Source: Candidatus Puniceispirillum sp.
GTDB taxonomy: Bacteria > Pseudomonadota > Alphaproteobacteria > Puniceispirillales > Puniceispirillaceae
Length of the DNA: 7,553 nucleotides
Reading direction: 5' to 3'
NCBI GenBank assembly: GCA_018668795.1
Contig: JABJBD010000232.1
Location: 1-7,553, forward strand
Shown here piece by piece: positions 1 to 6,654 of this stretch. How positions within the stretch are numbered: the stretch's first letter is position 1; every line of letters begins with the position of its first letter. The translations under genes and the position numbers were made by a program. The notes beneath the pieces were generated by a model that did no database searches, was not told the DNA's origin, and was given only the letters and a program-made list of their open reading frames with translations.

Positions 1-1584
1 GTTGGTGAAAGTGGATCGGGAAAGTCACTTACCGCTCGTGCTGTGATGGGGCTGTTGCCTGCACCGCATGTGCAGGTTTCAAACGGCGCAATCAATTTCA
101 ATGGCGAGGATGTTACCAAAGCCAGCTATGATCGCTTGCGGGATATTCGTGGCAGTGAAATATCAATGATTTTTCAGGAACCTATGACTGCCCTTAATCC
201 GGTCATGTCGATTGGTGCCCAGATTGATGAAATTTTTCGTTATCATGTTGATATGCCAAGTGCAGAACGGTGGCAAAAAGCGATTACGCTTCTGGAAGAT
301 GTAAATCTTCCTGACCCTGCGCATATCATGAACGCCTATCCACATGAATTGTCTGGCGGCCAGCGCCAGCGTGCGATGATCGCGATGGCACTGGCGTTAA
401 AACCTAAGATTCTGATTGCCGACGAGCCGACAACGGCGCTGGATGTCACTACGCAGGCACAGATATTAAAATTGATCCGTGATATGCAGAAAGCCAATGA
501 TACGGGCGTACTTTTCATTACACATGATTTTGGTGTGGTGGCTGATATTGCTGATCGTGTTGCGGTTATGCAACATGGGCTGGTTGTCGAAAGCGGCTCG
601 GTAGAAAAAGTGCTGAATAACCCGACACATCCCTATACACAGGCTTTGATTGACGCTGTGCCAAGCCTTTCACCACGGAAAGCGCGTTCGCGGTCAAAAG
701 TACAAGTTCTGTCTGCAACGGATGTGTGCAAGACATTTGGTGGTGGGCGTGGCCTATTTGGTTTCGGCGTCGCATCGCGTGAGGTCAAGGCTGTCAAGAA
801 TGTAACGCTTGATCTTCATAAGGGTGAAACCTTGGGCATCGTGGGTGAAAGTGGATCGGGCAAGTCAACATTGGCACGCTGTATCATTCGTTTGATGGAT
901 ACTGACTCAGGTGATATCAGTATTGAAGGTACGCAGATTAACAAACTCAGCCGCGCAGAAATGCGGTTATGGCGAAATAAGATTCAGATGGTGTTTCAGG
1001 ATCCATTTGCATCGTTAAACCCCCGTATCAAAGTGGGGGACATCATTGCGCAGGGGCCAGTAACCCAAGGTACGAGCAAAATAGAAGCAGATAAAAGGGC
1101 ACGTGAGCTCATTTCAATCGTGGGGCTTGATGAGCGTTCATTTGAGCGTTATCCGCATGAATTTTCTGGCGGTCAGCGTCAACGGATTGGCATTGCCCGT
1201 TCTTTAGCTTTAAAACCCGAAATTTTGATCGCTGATGAACCTGTTTCGGCACTTGATGTATCTATTCAGGCACAAATTCTTGATCTTCTTGAAGAGATTA
1301 GAGACCAGATGAATCTGTCTATGATCTTTATTACCCATGACTTGCGGGTGGCAGCCCAAGTGTGTGACCGGCTTGCTGTCATGCGCTATGGCGAGGTTGT
1401 TGAGACAGGCGCTACCGCAGACATCTTTGCTAATCCACAACATGATTACACCCGTGACCTGTTGGCAGCAGTGCCTGGAAAAGATTGGAAAAGCAGTGCC
1501 AAACCAAAGAAGGTTGCGCCAAAAAAGAAAGCGCCAGCCAGCACAACTAAGCCAAAAAAGAAACTGGCCACCAAACGTTCCTGA
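1..1584 (+). CDS. Fused double-NBD ABC transporter ATPase, dipeptide/oligopeptide importer type (5' partial)
   Basis: This is the ATP-hydrolysing subunit of a peptide/opine/nickel-class ABC importer, acting on the cytoplasmic face of the inner membrane. Two nucleotide-binding domains lie in one chain, as in YejF or GsiA. The window opens inside the first Walker A (GESGSGKS, visible residues 2-9), so the true start is upstream and roughly 30-50 residues are missing. NBD1 then shows a Q-loop (Q59), LSGGQRQ (117-123), ILIADEP (137-143), H-loop H175 and the family's post-NBD motif NNPTHPYTQ (206-214). NBD2 repeats the set: GESGSGKS (282-289), Q333, FSGGQRQ (388-394), ILIADEP (408-414) and H446. 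Both sites look catalytically intact. The last ~33 residues form an unusual lysine-rich, Pro/Ala/Thr-containing tail. Permease and binding-protein genes would be expected upstream. The substrate cannot be told from an ATPase; the adjoining amidase gene hints at an amide-bearing or peptide-like compound (inference). Confidence 0.95.
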   Translation, partial: VGESGSGKSLTARAVMGLLPAPHVQVSNGAINFNGEDVTKASYDRLRDIRGSEISMIFQEPMTALNPVMSIGAQIDEIFRYHVDMPSAERWQKAITLLEDVNLPDPAHIMNAYPHELSGGQRQRAMIAMALALKPKILIADEPTTALDVTTQAQILKLIRDMQKANDTGVLFITHDFGVVADIADRVAVMQHGLVVESGSVEKVLNNPTHPYTQALIDAVPSLSPRKARSRSKVQVLSATDVCKTFGGGRGLFGFGVASREVKAVKNVTLDLHKGETLGIVGESGSGKSTLARCIIRLMDTDSGDISIEGTQINKLSRAEMRLWRNKIQMVFQDPFASLNPRIKVGDIIAQGPVTQGTSKIEADKRARELISIVGLDERSFERYPHEFSGGQRQRIGIARSLALKPEILIADEPVSALDVSIQAQILDLLEEIRDQMNLSMIFITHDLRVAAQVCDRLAVMRYGEVVETGATADIFANPQHDYTRDLLAAVPGKDWKSSAKPKKVAPKKKAPASTTKPKKKLATKRS

Positions 1585-1601
1585 CCGCACATATCCTAGC
1601 T

Positions 1602-1605
1602 GGAG
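1602..1605 (+). promoter_or_regulatory. Ribosome binding site of the amidase gene
   Basis: GGAG lies 6 nt before the ATG at 1612, inside the 27-nt gap after the ABC ATPase stop codon. It supports 1612 as the start. The gap is too short to hold an obvious promoter, so the amidase is probably co-transcribed with the transporter genes. Confidence 0.75.
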
Positions 1606-1611
1606 TTTCGT

Positions 1612-2994
1612 ATGACTGATTTATTTGGCAGTATTGAAAGCTTGTCGGCGGCCTATGTAACGCATCAGACAAAGCCATCAAAGGTCGTTGATGCGCATTT
1701 GCAGGCGATTGAAAAACATAATCCACATCTTGGCGCCTATCAGACCGTGTTCTTTGACCAGGCCATGCAGGCAGCCGAGGCGGCAGACAAGGCTTTTATG
1801 TCTGGCTACCGGATTGGCCCATTTCATGGGATTCCCTTTGCTTTGAAAGATATATATGAGCTTGAAGGTCAAATTTGCACAAATGGGTCTATGACTCTTA
1901 AAGACCGCGTCTCGGCAAAAACGGGCACAGTGGTACGACGTTTGATTGCAGCTGGTGGCATTATTCTTGGTAAAAGCAAGACTGTTGAGTCCGCTTTTGG
2001 TGGCTGGGGTACGAACCAGAAGATGGGCACGCCCTGGAACCCGTGGGATATGAAAAACCATCGTATTCCGGGCGGTTCATCGTCAGGATCAGGCGTGGCA
2101 ACAGCCGCTGGTCTGGCTGTATGTGGCATCGGGTCTGATACAGGTGGTTCGGTTAGGTTGCCAGCAGCCTATTGTGGCATTGCAGGCCTGAAAGTGACCG
2201 AAGGTCAATTACCATGTGATGGCATTGCCCCGCTGGCGCAAACACTTGATTCACCTGGGCCAATGGCGCAGACAGTTGCTGATACGGTGATATTATATGA
2301 AGTGATGTTGGGTCGTGAAAGTAGCCTTATCGACCGCGATCTGCAGACAGGCGGTGGACTTTATCAGATGATGGGTAAAGGTGTACGCGGGCTGAAGTTA
2401 GGGCAGATGGCACAGTCAGAACGCGATAATTGTTCGGCTGATATTCTTGCAGGCTACGATCTGGCAATAGACGCTTTGCAACGCCTTGGGGCAGAGATAG
2501 AGGTATTTACGTCACCTTTTGGCTATGGCAGCCTTGCCGATGATAATGGTGCCATAACGGCGGTTGAAGCCTATAACAATCATGGACATCTCTATGAAGA
2601 TAGTGCCGCGCCAATGGATGAGGATGTCCGCAAGCGTATGCTGACTGGCAAGGCGTATCTGGCGCATGACTATGTGCGCATGTTGGAAACACGCCGCAAC
2701 CGCTGTGATGAATTTAATGAAGCCATCAAAGGTTTTGATGCCATATTGACGCCATCAACGACAAGTACTGCGCCCAAAATAGACGATGTTGATCAGGCAA
2801 TCTCACCTGGCCATTTTACCCGTCCATTTAACTATCTGGCGATGTGCGGTTTGAGTGTGCCGACAGGTCTTGCCAAGGATGGCATGCCGCATAGTTTGCA
2901 GATTATTGCCAGAGCGCATGATGAAGCAATGGCCATTCGTATCGGTGCCAGCATCGAATCTGTAACACCATCAATTGGCCGCGCGCCGCTTTAA
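1612..2994 (+). CDS. Amidase-signature family hydrolase (GatA/AtzF-like amidase)
   Basis: This is a 460-residue cytoplasmic amidase that would hydrolyse a carboxamide to acid plus ammonia or amine. The Ser-cisSer-Lys triad is visible: K79 in FALKD, cis-Ser S156 in GGSSSGSG (154-161), and nucleophile S180 in SDTGGSVRLP. The 24-residue spacing between the two serines equals that of fatty acid amide hydrolase (S217/S241). A CGIAGLK segment (188-194) follows, as usual in the family. Length fits a stand-alone amidase without extra domains or a signal peptide. It is unlikely to be the tRNA amidotransferase subunit GatA, because no gatB or gatC is adjacent and it sits 27 nt behind an ABC importer ATPase. 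Related families (aryl-acylamidase, allophanate hydrolase, aspartyl/glutamyl amidase) cannot be separated by eye, so the substrate is unknown. It converges on the dimethylformamidase-like gene. Confidence 0.93.
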   Translation: MTDLFGSIESLSAAYVTHQTKPSKVVDAHLQAIEKHNPHLGAYQTVFFDQAMQAAEAADKAFMSGYRIGPFHGIPFALKDIYELEGQICTNGSMTLKDRVSAKTGTVVRRLIAAGGIILGKSKTVESAFGGWGTNQKMGTPWNPWDMKNHRIPGGSSSGSGVATAAGLAVCGIGSDTGGSVRLPAAYCGIAGLKVTEGQLPCDGIAPLAQTLDSPGPMAQTVADTVILYEVMLGRESSLIDRDLQTGGGLYQMMGKGVRGLKLGQMAQSERDNCSADILAGYDLAIDALQRLGAEIEVFTSPFGYGSLADDNGAITAVEAYNNHGHLYEDSAAPMDEDVRKRMLTGKAYLAHDYVRMLETRRNRCDEFNEAIKGFDAILTPSTTSTAPKIDDVDQAISPGHFTRPFNYLAMCGLSVPTGLAKDGMPHSLQIIARAHDEAMAIRIGASIESVTPSIGRAPL

Positions 2995-3011
2995 AGCCAT
3001 ATGGTCGCGGC
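2985..3011. terminator. Possible weak hairpin between the convergent genes
   Basis: GCCGC (2985-2989) can pair with GCGGC (3007-3011) around a 17-nt loop. The hairpin spans the end of the amidase gene and the 22-nt gap before the stop codon of the opposite-strand gene. No T-tract follows on either strand, so it is at best a weak or factor-assisted bidirectional terminator. Its placement is the main support; a 5-bp GC-rich match could be chance. Confidence 0.2.
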
Positions 3012-3016
3012 TGGCG

Positions 3017-5140
3017 TTACCCCGTAAACCGATCTATGACGTTGCGAAGTAGCCTAGAAACATTATTGTCAAAATTGTTCCAAGGCAGACTTCCACAAAA
3101 GGTAATTGAGCCGACAGAAAAAACCTGTCCGCCTGATGGCGTTTTGAAATAGACCATATCTGCGCGTTTGGCTTCGCTTTCGCTACCACCAGACAGGTTT
3201 GTCAAATGCGTCAATTGTTCTTCGGGCACCAGCATGAATGTATCGCGTGTATCATAAGATTGTGCCAATATGGTGATGTCTTGGCCTTCGTCTAATTTGG
3301 TATCAACTCGATCAAGCTCAAACCCTGCTGCGCCGTTACCGCTAAACCCAAAATCGCCAATTGGGCTATCATCAATACCATCAAAAACCCAGTCAAAGGC
3401 GCTGTCATTACATACACGTTTATAGGGCATGCCCTCGAAAATACCTTGTGCGGTAAAGCCGATACCAACAAGTTTTTGCGGGGGGCGTCCATTACGTCGC
3501 CATAGCCCCCCATAGGAACCATCAAACGCGTTATAATATTCGCCAGGCTGGGACGCCCATGCGCGCAATCCGTCTTCTGCACGTCTGATTTCTAAAAGAT
3601 TAGGATCTTCCTTATGGCGAATAATGCGCCAGTAAAAGCCATTACCACCTAGGTAGATCAGGGCGCCGCCTTTATCACGATATGCTGTCAGCGCATCAAG
3701 CGTGTTGGTTGTGTGATATTCAGGATGTGTTCCGGTTGTAACCGCATCATACCCTTCGATGGCTGCAAAACCGTCGCGGTCAATTTCGTCATCGGTGATG
3801 ATGTCATAGTCGATATTCTGGTTATGCAACCATGCAATCAAATGGCTGTCAGCCTGAAAATGACGAAGGCCTGAACAATCCGCAGCGCCAAACGTTATAT
3901 ATCCAGGCCGTAAATTGAAAAGGGGACGTTTATGCGAAGCATGGCATATGCCAGAACCGTCACTATGGTTGTTATAGGTCGAAAGACCATATTGTGGATA
4001 AGCCGCAGGATTATGCGGATAGGCACCCCATTCCTTTATGCGTTCTTGCCATGCAGGCACATAATCTGGGCGCGCGTGATTGCCATAAATAGCATAAGTA
4101 AATGTCGAAACCAGAACGCATAATTTGGCGCGACGAACACCCTTTGGCGGACAGACAAAAAACGGCATAGCGTCTTCATGCCCGTTGCAGGTGATACGCA
4201 TAACATAGATGCCAGATGACATATCATCAGGGATTGTGAATGAAAAACTGGTGTCCCAGCCAAAATCATAAATGTCATCATCATGGAAATGGATCGCCGC
4301 ATAATGATCTGGTTTATGTTGCCAGTTCAGTTCACTGGCGTCCCATTGACTGCCACATACCGCGCGGGTTGGGGCATTAAACAGGATGAGTGCATGCTTG
4401 TTGTCAGGCTGTGCAAGAGCACTAGGGATTGTCAGGCTGGTCATATCAACAGCCAAATTCCAATCGGCAATAGCTATACCGTCGGCCATAATCAAAGGCG
4501 CTTCTATTTTACCATTAAAAAATTGCCCTGGGCCTTTGGTGTCAAGCGTGGCGGCAAGACATACAAACCCATCAATATGCATATGTACCAAAGCGTTTGC
4601 TAATTGATTTGAAACCGTTTCCGTGTTGGCGTTAACGCTAGCGAGGTGTAAAATATGAATGCTTACTTCGCCAGATGCATTCATAGTGGCGGTGATTTGA
4701 TGCCATTTATGCAACCGCAAAGGCGTCTTGCTGGAAACTTTGTCTTGATGCGATGTCAGGGTAACCAGACCGCTAGCGTCTAGGTCAAGCCGAACCTCAC
4801 CAATAGAAAGAATGGTCTGCGTGCCAGCCGTAAACAAGGTCGGAAAGACAGTAACAGAAATCTGAATGCTGTTCTGTGCATGATGTTGCAACGGGGATAT
4901 TGTCTTGGCATAGGAACCAGATTGAAAGGGCTGGTTGCCAGCGTTGAACTGTTGCGGCGGAAAAATATCATCACAATTTGTTTCAACAATACCCATGCCA
5001 GCCGGATTGGCATCAGCACATATTGAACGCAAAAGCTTGGCTTCGACGGGGGCATCAATTTGGCTGGAAACCTTGAAATTAATAGTGTCGCCAGGTCGCC
5101 CCGACAATTTATCCGTATAGCCGATTAGATCGACAATCAT
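3017..5140 (-). CDS. N,N-dimethylformamidase large (beta) subunit-like protein
   Basis: This 707-residue protein resembles the large subunit (DmfA2, about 760 aa) of N,N-dimethylformamidase, an iron-dependent enzyme that hydrolyses DMF to formate and dimethylamine. It opens with a beta-rich segment (IGYTDKLSGRPGDTINFKV), followed at about 75-235 by a LamG/concanavalin-like region ending near FFNGKIEAPLI. The large C-terminal catalytic region (about 330-690) contains VSTFTYAIYGN, GLSTYNNHSDG, THPEY, LGGNGFYW and GAAGFELDR. From memory of the DMFase structure (Fe held by two Tyr and one Glu), candidate ligands are Y349 or Y352, Y389 and E474. H472 and N500 sit at the expected offsets and E608 is a candidate for the second active-site Glu. 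The start is set at 5140 because GGAG lies 8 nt upstream and the protein then begins at the family's conserved N-terminus. An alternative ATG at 5173 would add 11 residues and overlap the preceding gene by 8 nt. No small alpha subunit is encoded here. The real substrate may not be DMF. Confidence 0.87.
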   Translation of the reverse strand: MIVDLIGYTDKLSGRPGDTINFKVSSQIDAPVEAKLLRSICADANPAGMGIVETNCDDIFPPQQFNAGNQPFQSGSYAKTISPLQHHAQNSIQISVTVFPTLFTAGTQTILSIGEVRLDLDASGLVTLTSHQDKVSSKTPLRLHKWHQITATMNASGEVSIHILHLASVNANTETVSNQLANALVHMHIDGFVCLAATLDTKGPGQFFNGKIEAPLIMADGIAIADWNLAVDMTSLTIPSALAQPDNKHALILFNAPTRAVCGSQWDASELNWQHKPDHYAAIHFHDDDIYDFGWDTSFSFTIPDDMSSGIYVMRITCNGHEDAMPFFVCPPKGVRRAKLCVLVSTFTYAIYGNHARPDYVPAWQERIKEWGAYPHNPAAYPQYGLSTYNNHSDGSGICHASHKRPLFNLRPGYITFGAADCSGLRHFQADSHLIAWLHNQNIDYDIITDDEIDRDGFAAIEGYDAVTTGTHPEYHTTNTLDALTAYRDKGGALIYLGGNGFYWRIIRHKEDPNLLEIRRAEDGLRAWASQPGEYYNAFDGSYGGLWRRNGRPPQKLVGIGFTAQGIFEGMPYKRVCNDSAFDWVFDGIDDSPIGDFGFSGNGAAGFELDRVDTKLDEGQDITILAQSYDTRDTFMLVPEEQLTHLTNLSGGSESEAKRADMVYFKTPSGGQVFSVGSITFCGSLPWNNFDNNVSRLLRNVIDRFTG

Positions 5141-5148
5141 ACCATTTT

Positions 5149-5152
5149 CTCC
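5149..5152 (-). promoter_or_regulatory. Ribosome binding site deciding the start of the dimethylformamidase-like gene
   Basis: On the minus strand GGAG lies 8 nt before the ATG at 5140-5138, in the 25-nt gap after the carbamoylase stop codon. The other in-frame ATG (5173-5171), nested in ATGAGTGA with the upstream stop, has no purine-rich element before it. This favours 5140. Re-initiation at 5173 cannot be excluded. Confidence 0.6.
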
Positions 5153-5165
5153 ACTCAAAAGACGC

Positions 5166-6443
5166 TCACTCATCAATAATGCCAGCTGTTTCCAGAACAG
5201 CATGAAACAGAACATCAGTTCCCGCCGCTGCCCAATCCTTGCTGATCTCCTCTGCTTCATTATGCGACAGGCCATCAACACAAGGGCACATAACCATAGC
5301 AGTTGGCGCAACGCGATTGATTAGGCAAGCGTCATGACCAGCTCCGGAAACAATGTCACGATGTGCATAGCCAAGCCGTTCTGCCGCACGGCGCACCGCA
5401 GATACACAGCCTTCATCAAAAGTTACAGGATCGAATTTCCCCACCTGTTCAATGTCCATGGTCAGGCCAATGTCATCTACAATTTTCTGGGCACCTTCAC
5501 GAAGAAGCCGTTCCATATCATCGATGACAGCCTGTGTTGGATGACGGAAATCTATTGTGAATACAGCCTTGCCCGGAATGATATTGCGTGAGTTCGGATA
5601 GATATCACAATGCCCCACAGCGCCAACGGCAAGTGGTGCGTGCGACAAAGCAATATCATCGACCAGTTGGGTGATGCGTGCCATGCCAAGACCAGCATTG
5701 ACCCGATTTGGCATTGGCGTTGATCCTGTATGCGATGACTTGCCAGTCAATGTCACTTGAAGCCAGTTTAATCCTTGACCGTGGGTGACAACACCAACAT
5801 CGATATTTTCATTTTCCAGAATTGGGCCTTGTTCGATGTGAAGTTCAAAGAAAGCTGCCATTTTGCGGGCACCAACGTCTTCATCACCAACCCAGCCAAT
5901 GCGGGCAAGCTCTTCGCCAACGGTTTTGCCATCAGCATCTTCGCGGTCATAGACCCATTCGGTCGTGTACATGCCTGCGAACACGCTTGATGCCATCATT
6001 GGCGGTGAAAAGCGCGCACCTTCTTCATTTGTCCAGTTAACAACCTCAATGGGATGCTTTGTTTTGATGCCTGTGTCATTCAATGTTCGGATGATTTCTA
6101 GTCCCGCTAAAACACCAAGGACACCATCATATTTGCCACCTGTGGGCTGGGTGTCGAGATGGCTTCCTATCATCACTGGGAGCAATGTTGGGTCAGTGCC
6201 TTCGCGACGGGCAAACATATTTCCCAATTTGTCCAACCCCATACTCATGCCTTCAGCTTCGCACCATAGCTGAAACACACGGCGGCCTTCGGCATCTTCA
6301 TCGGTCAATGTCTGGCGGTTATTGCCCCCAGCGATGCCCGGGCCAATTTTTGCCATTTCCATTAACGAGTCCCAAAGGCGGTCACTATTGATCCGGAGAT
6401 TTTTTCCCCGCACGTCCAGTGCAGAAATGTTGGCTTTGGTCAT
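5166..6443 (-). CDS. M20-family Zn-dependent hydrolase: N-carbamoyl-L-amino-acid hydrolase / allantoate amidohydrolase type
   Basis: This 425-residue cytoplasmic metallohydrolase cleaves a ureido or amide C-N bond, typically N-carbamoyl-amino acid to amino acid + CO2 + NH3. Dinuclear metal-site residues are all visible: H95 (GSHLDT), bridging D106 (GGKYDG), E141 with catalytic-base candidate E140 (WTNEEGARF), H202 (ELHIEQGP) and H394 (GLSHNEAEE). Each is offset by a constant 8 from the ligands I recall for the Geobacillus L-carbamoylase, so there are no indels between sites. GKSSHTGSTPM (235-245) and NSRNIIPG (284-291) mark the dimerisation lid and substrate-binding segment. Length is normal (about 410-425). 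The start at 6443 is the only plausible ATG; extending further upstream would need a TTG and add 27 residues without family character. No good Shine-Dalgarno precedes it. It is the first gene of a two-gene minus-strand operon with the dimethylformamidase-like gene. No hydantoinase is adjacent, so allantoate, beta-ureidopropionate or another ureido substrate is equally possible. Confidence 0.93.
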   Translation of the reverse strand: MTKANISALDVRGKNLRINSDRLWDSLMEMAKIGPGIAGGNNRQTLTDEDAEGRRVFQLWCEAEGMSMGLDKLGNMFARREGTDPTLLPVMIGSHLDTQPTGGKYDGVLGVLAGLEIIRTLNDTGIKTKHPIEVVNWTNEEGARFSPPMMASSVFAGMYTTEWVYDREDADGKTVGEELARIGWVGDEDVGARKMAAFFELHIEQGPILENENIDVGVVTHGQGLNWLQVTLTGKSSHTGSTPMPNRVNAGLGMARITQLVDDIALSHAPLAVGAVGHCDIYPNSRNIIPGKAVFTIDFRHPTQAVIDDMERLLREGAQKIVDDIGLTMDIEQVGKFDPVTFDEGCVSAVRRAAERLGYAHRDIVSGAGHDACLINRVAPTAMVMCPCVDGLSHNEAEEISKDWAAAGTDVLFHAVLETAGIIDE

Positions 6444-6463
6444 GGTTGTTTCGAAACTTTCAT
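6440..6463 (-). other. Possible leader mini-ORF overlapping the carbamoylase start
   Basis: On the minus strand an ATG at 6463-6461 opens an 8-codon frame (MKVSKQP, stop). Its TGA at 6442-6440 overlaps the carbamoylase ATG (6443-6441) as ATGA. The carbamoylase start lacks a clear Shine-Dalgarno, so translation could reach it by termination-reinitiation. The mini-ORF itself also lacks a strong ribosome binding site, so this remains a candidate only. Confidence 0.2.
6448..6457. repeat. 10-bp perfect palindrome just before the carbamoylase ATG
   Basis: GTTTCGAAAC is a perfect 10-bp palindrome that ends 4 nt before the carbamoylase start codon, where a Shine-Dalgarno would normally sit. It could be an operator half or full site, a small RNA structure, or chance. 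Confidence 0.35.
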
Positions 6464-6486
6464 AAAATGCGGTTAGGTTGATTATC

Positions 6487-6501
6487 TGTTTATGGTAAAC
6501 A
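6487..6501. promoter_or_regulatory. Candidate operator: 6-3-6 inverted repeat upstream of the carbamoylase operon
   Basis: TGTTTA-TGG-TAAACA is a perfect 6-bp inverted repeat with a 3-bp centre, lying 44-58 bp upstream of the carbamoylase ATG in the divergent intergenic region. Its size and symmetry fit a dimeric helix-turn-helix repressor site (for example GntR or LacI type). No regulator gene is in the window, so the cognate factor is unknown. Confidence 0.4.
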
Positions 6502-6519
6502 TAATTGTGAGCAAACCCA

Positions 6520-6529
6520 AACAATTGTT
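6520..6529. repeat. 10-bp perfect palindrome near mid-intergenic region
   Basis: AACAATTGTT is a perfect palindrome. It overlaps the proposed -35 element of the yaaA promoter and lies about 80 bp upstream of the carbamoylase start. With AATTGT at 6503-6508 it also makes a second spaced inverted repeat. A regulatory role is inferred from position only. Confidence 0.3.
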
Positions 6530-6552
6530 CATAATATCAGAGCCAATATACT
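6525..6552 (+). promoter_or_regulatory. Candidate sigma-70 promoter for yaaA
   Basis: TTGTTC (6525-6530) and TATACT (6547-6552) are separated by 16 bp. The -10 matches the consensus at five of six positions, the -35 at three. Transcription would begin near 6559 and give a leader of about 95 nt before the yaaA ATG. It is the best plus-strand match I see in the 211-bp divergent gap. No comparably good minus-strand promoter was found by eye. Confidence 0.35.
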
Positions 6553-6564
6553 GAATGCTGACGC

Positions 6565-6579
6565 ATAAAAGTATTTTAT
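6565..6579. repeat. AT-rich 6-3-6 inverted repeat in the yaaA leader
   Basis: ATAAAA-GTA-TTTTAT is a perfect 6-bp inverted repeat with a 3-bp centre, just downstream of the proposed yaaA -10 element. Position and AT-rich dyad would suit a Fur/PerR-family box, and yaaA is peroxide-induced (OxyR regulon) in Escherichia coli. AT-rich dyads arise easily by chance, so the assignment is speculative. Confidence 0.25.
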
Positions 6580-6642
6580 TAACTTCTGCTAATGCATTTC
6601 TGGACGTTTGGCGTATTGAGCGTTAATTTAGAACTACCTTTT

Positions 6643-6648
6643 GAGGAG
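6643..6648 (+). promoter_or_regulatory. Ribosome binding site deciding the yaaA start
   Basis: GAGGAG sits 6 nt before the ATG at 6655. An in-frame upstream ATG at 6592 has no such element and would add 21 residues that do not belong to the family, so 6655 is taken as the start. Confidence 0.85.
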
Positions 6649-6654
6649 AGTGTC

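Noticed and set aside
1337..1615. A 92-codon frame overlapping the ABC ATPase end and reaching the amidase start.
   Set aside because: It is a shifted reading of the conserved NBD2 and lysine-rich tail; its product has no recognisable features.
1612..2994. Reading the amidase as GatA of the tRNA-dependent amidotransferase.
   Set aside because: No gatB or gatC is adjacent and the gene lies directly behind a transporter ATPase; the amidase-signature core alone does not distinguish GatA.
4283..4607. Overlapping plus-strand frames of 73-106 codons opposite the dimethylformamidase-like gene.
   Set aside because: They are antisense to a strongly recognised gene, resemble no protein family, and have no supporting start signals.
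5141..5311. A longer N-terminus for the dimethylformamidase-like protein (57 extra residues, start at 5311).
   Set aside because: The extension lies almost wholly inside the carbamoylase coding region in another frame, has no family character, and a good Shine-Dalgarno with the family's usual N-terminus occurs at 5140.
6444..6524. A 27-residue N-terminal extension of the carbamoylase from a TTG codon at 6524.
   Set aside because: It is a non-ATG start without a ribosome binding site, covers the palindrome-bearing regulatory stretch, and the family length is already met from the ATG at 6443.
6503..6526. AATTGTGAGC followed by ACAATT looks like the Escherichia coli lac operator.
   Set aside because: Only the outer half-site letters match; the centre and spacing differ, and no lac-type genes are nearby. 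Kept only as part of the general inverted-repeat observation.
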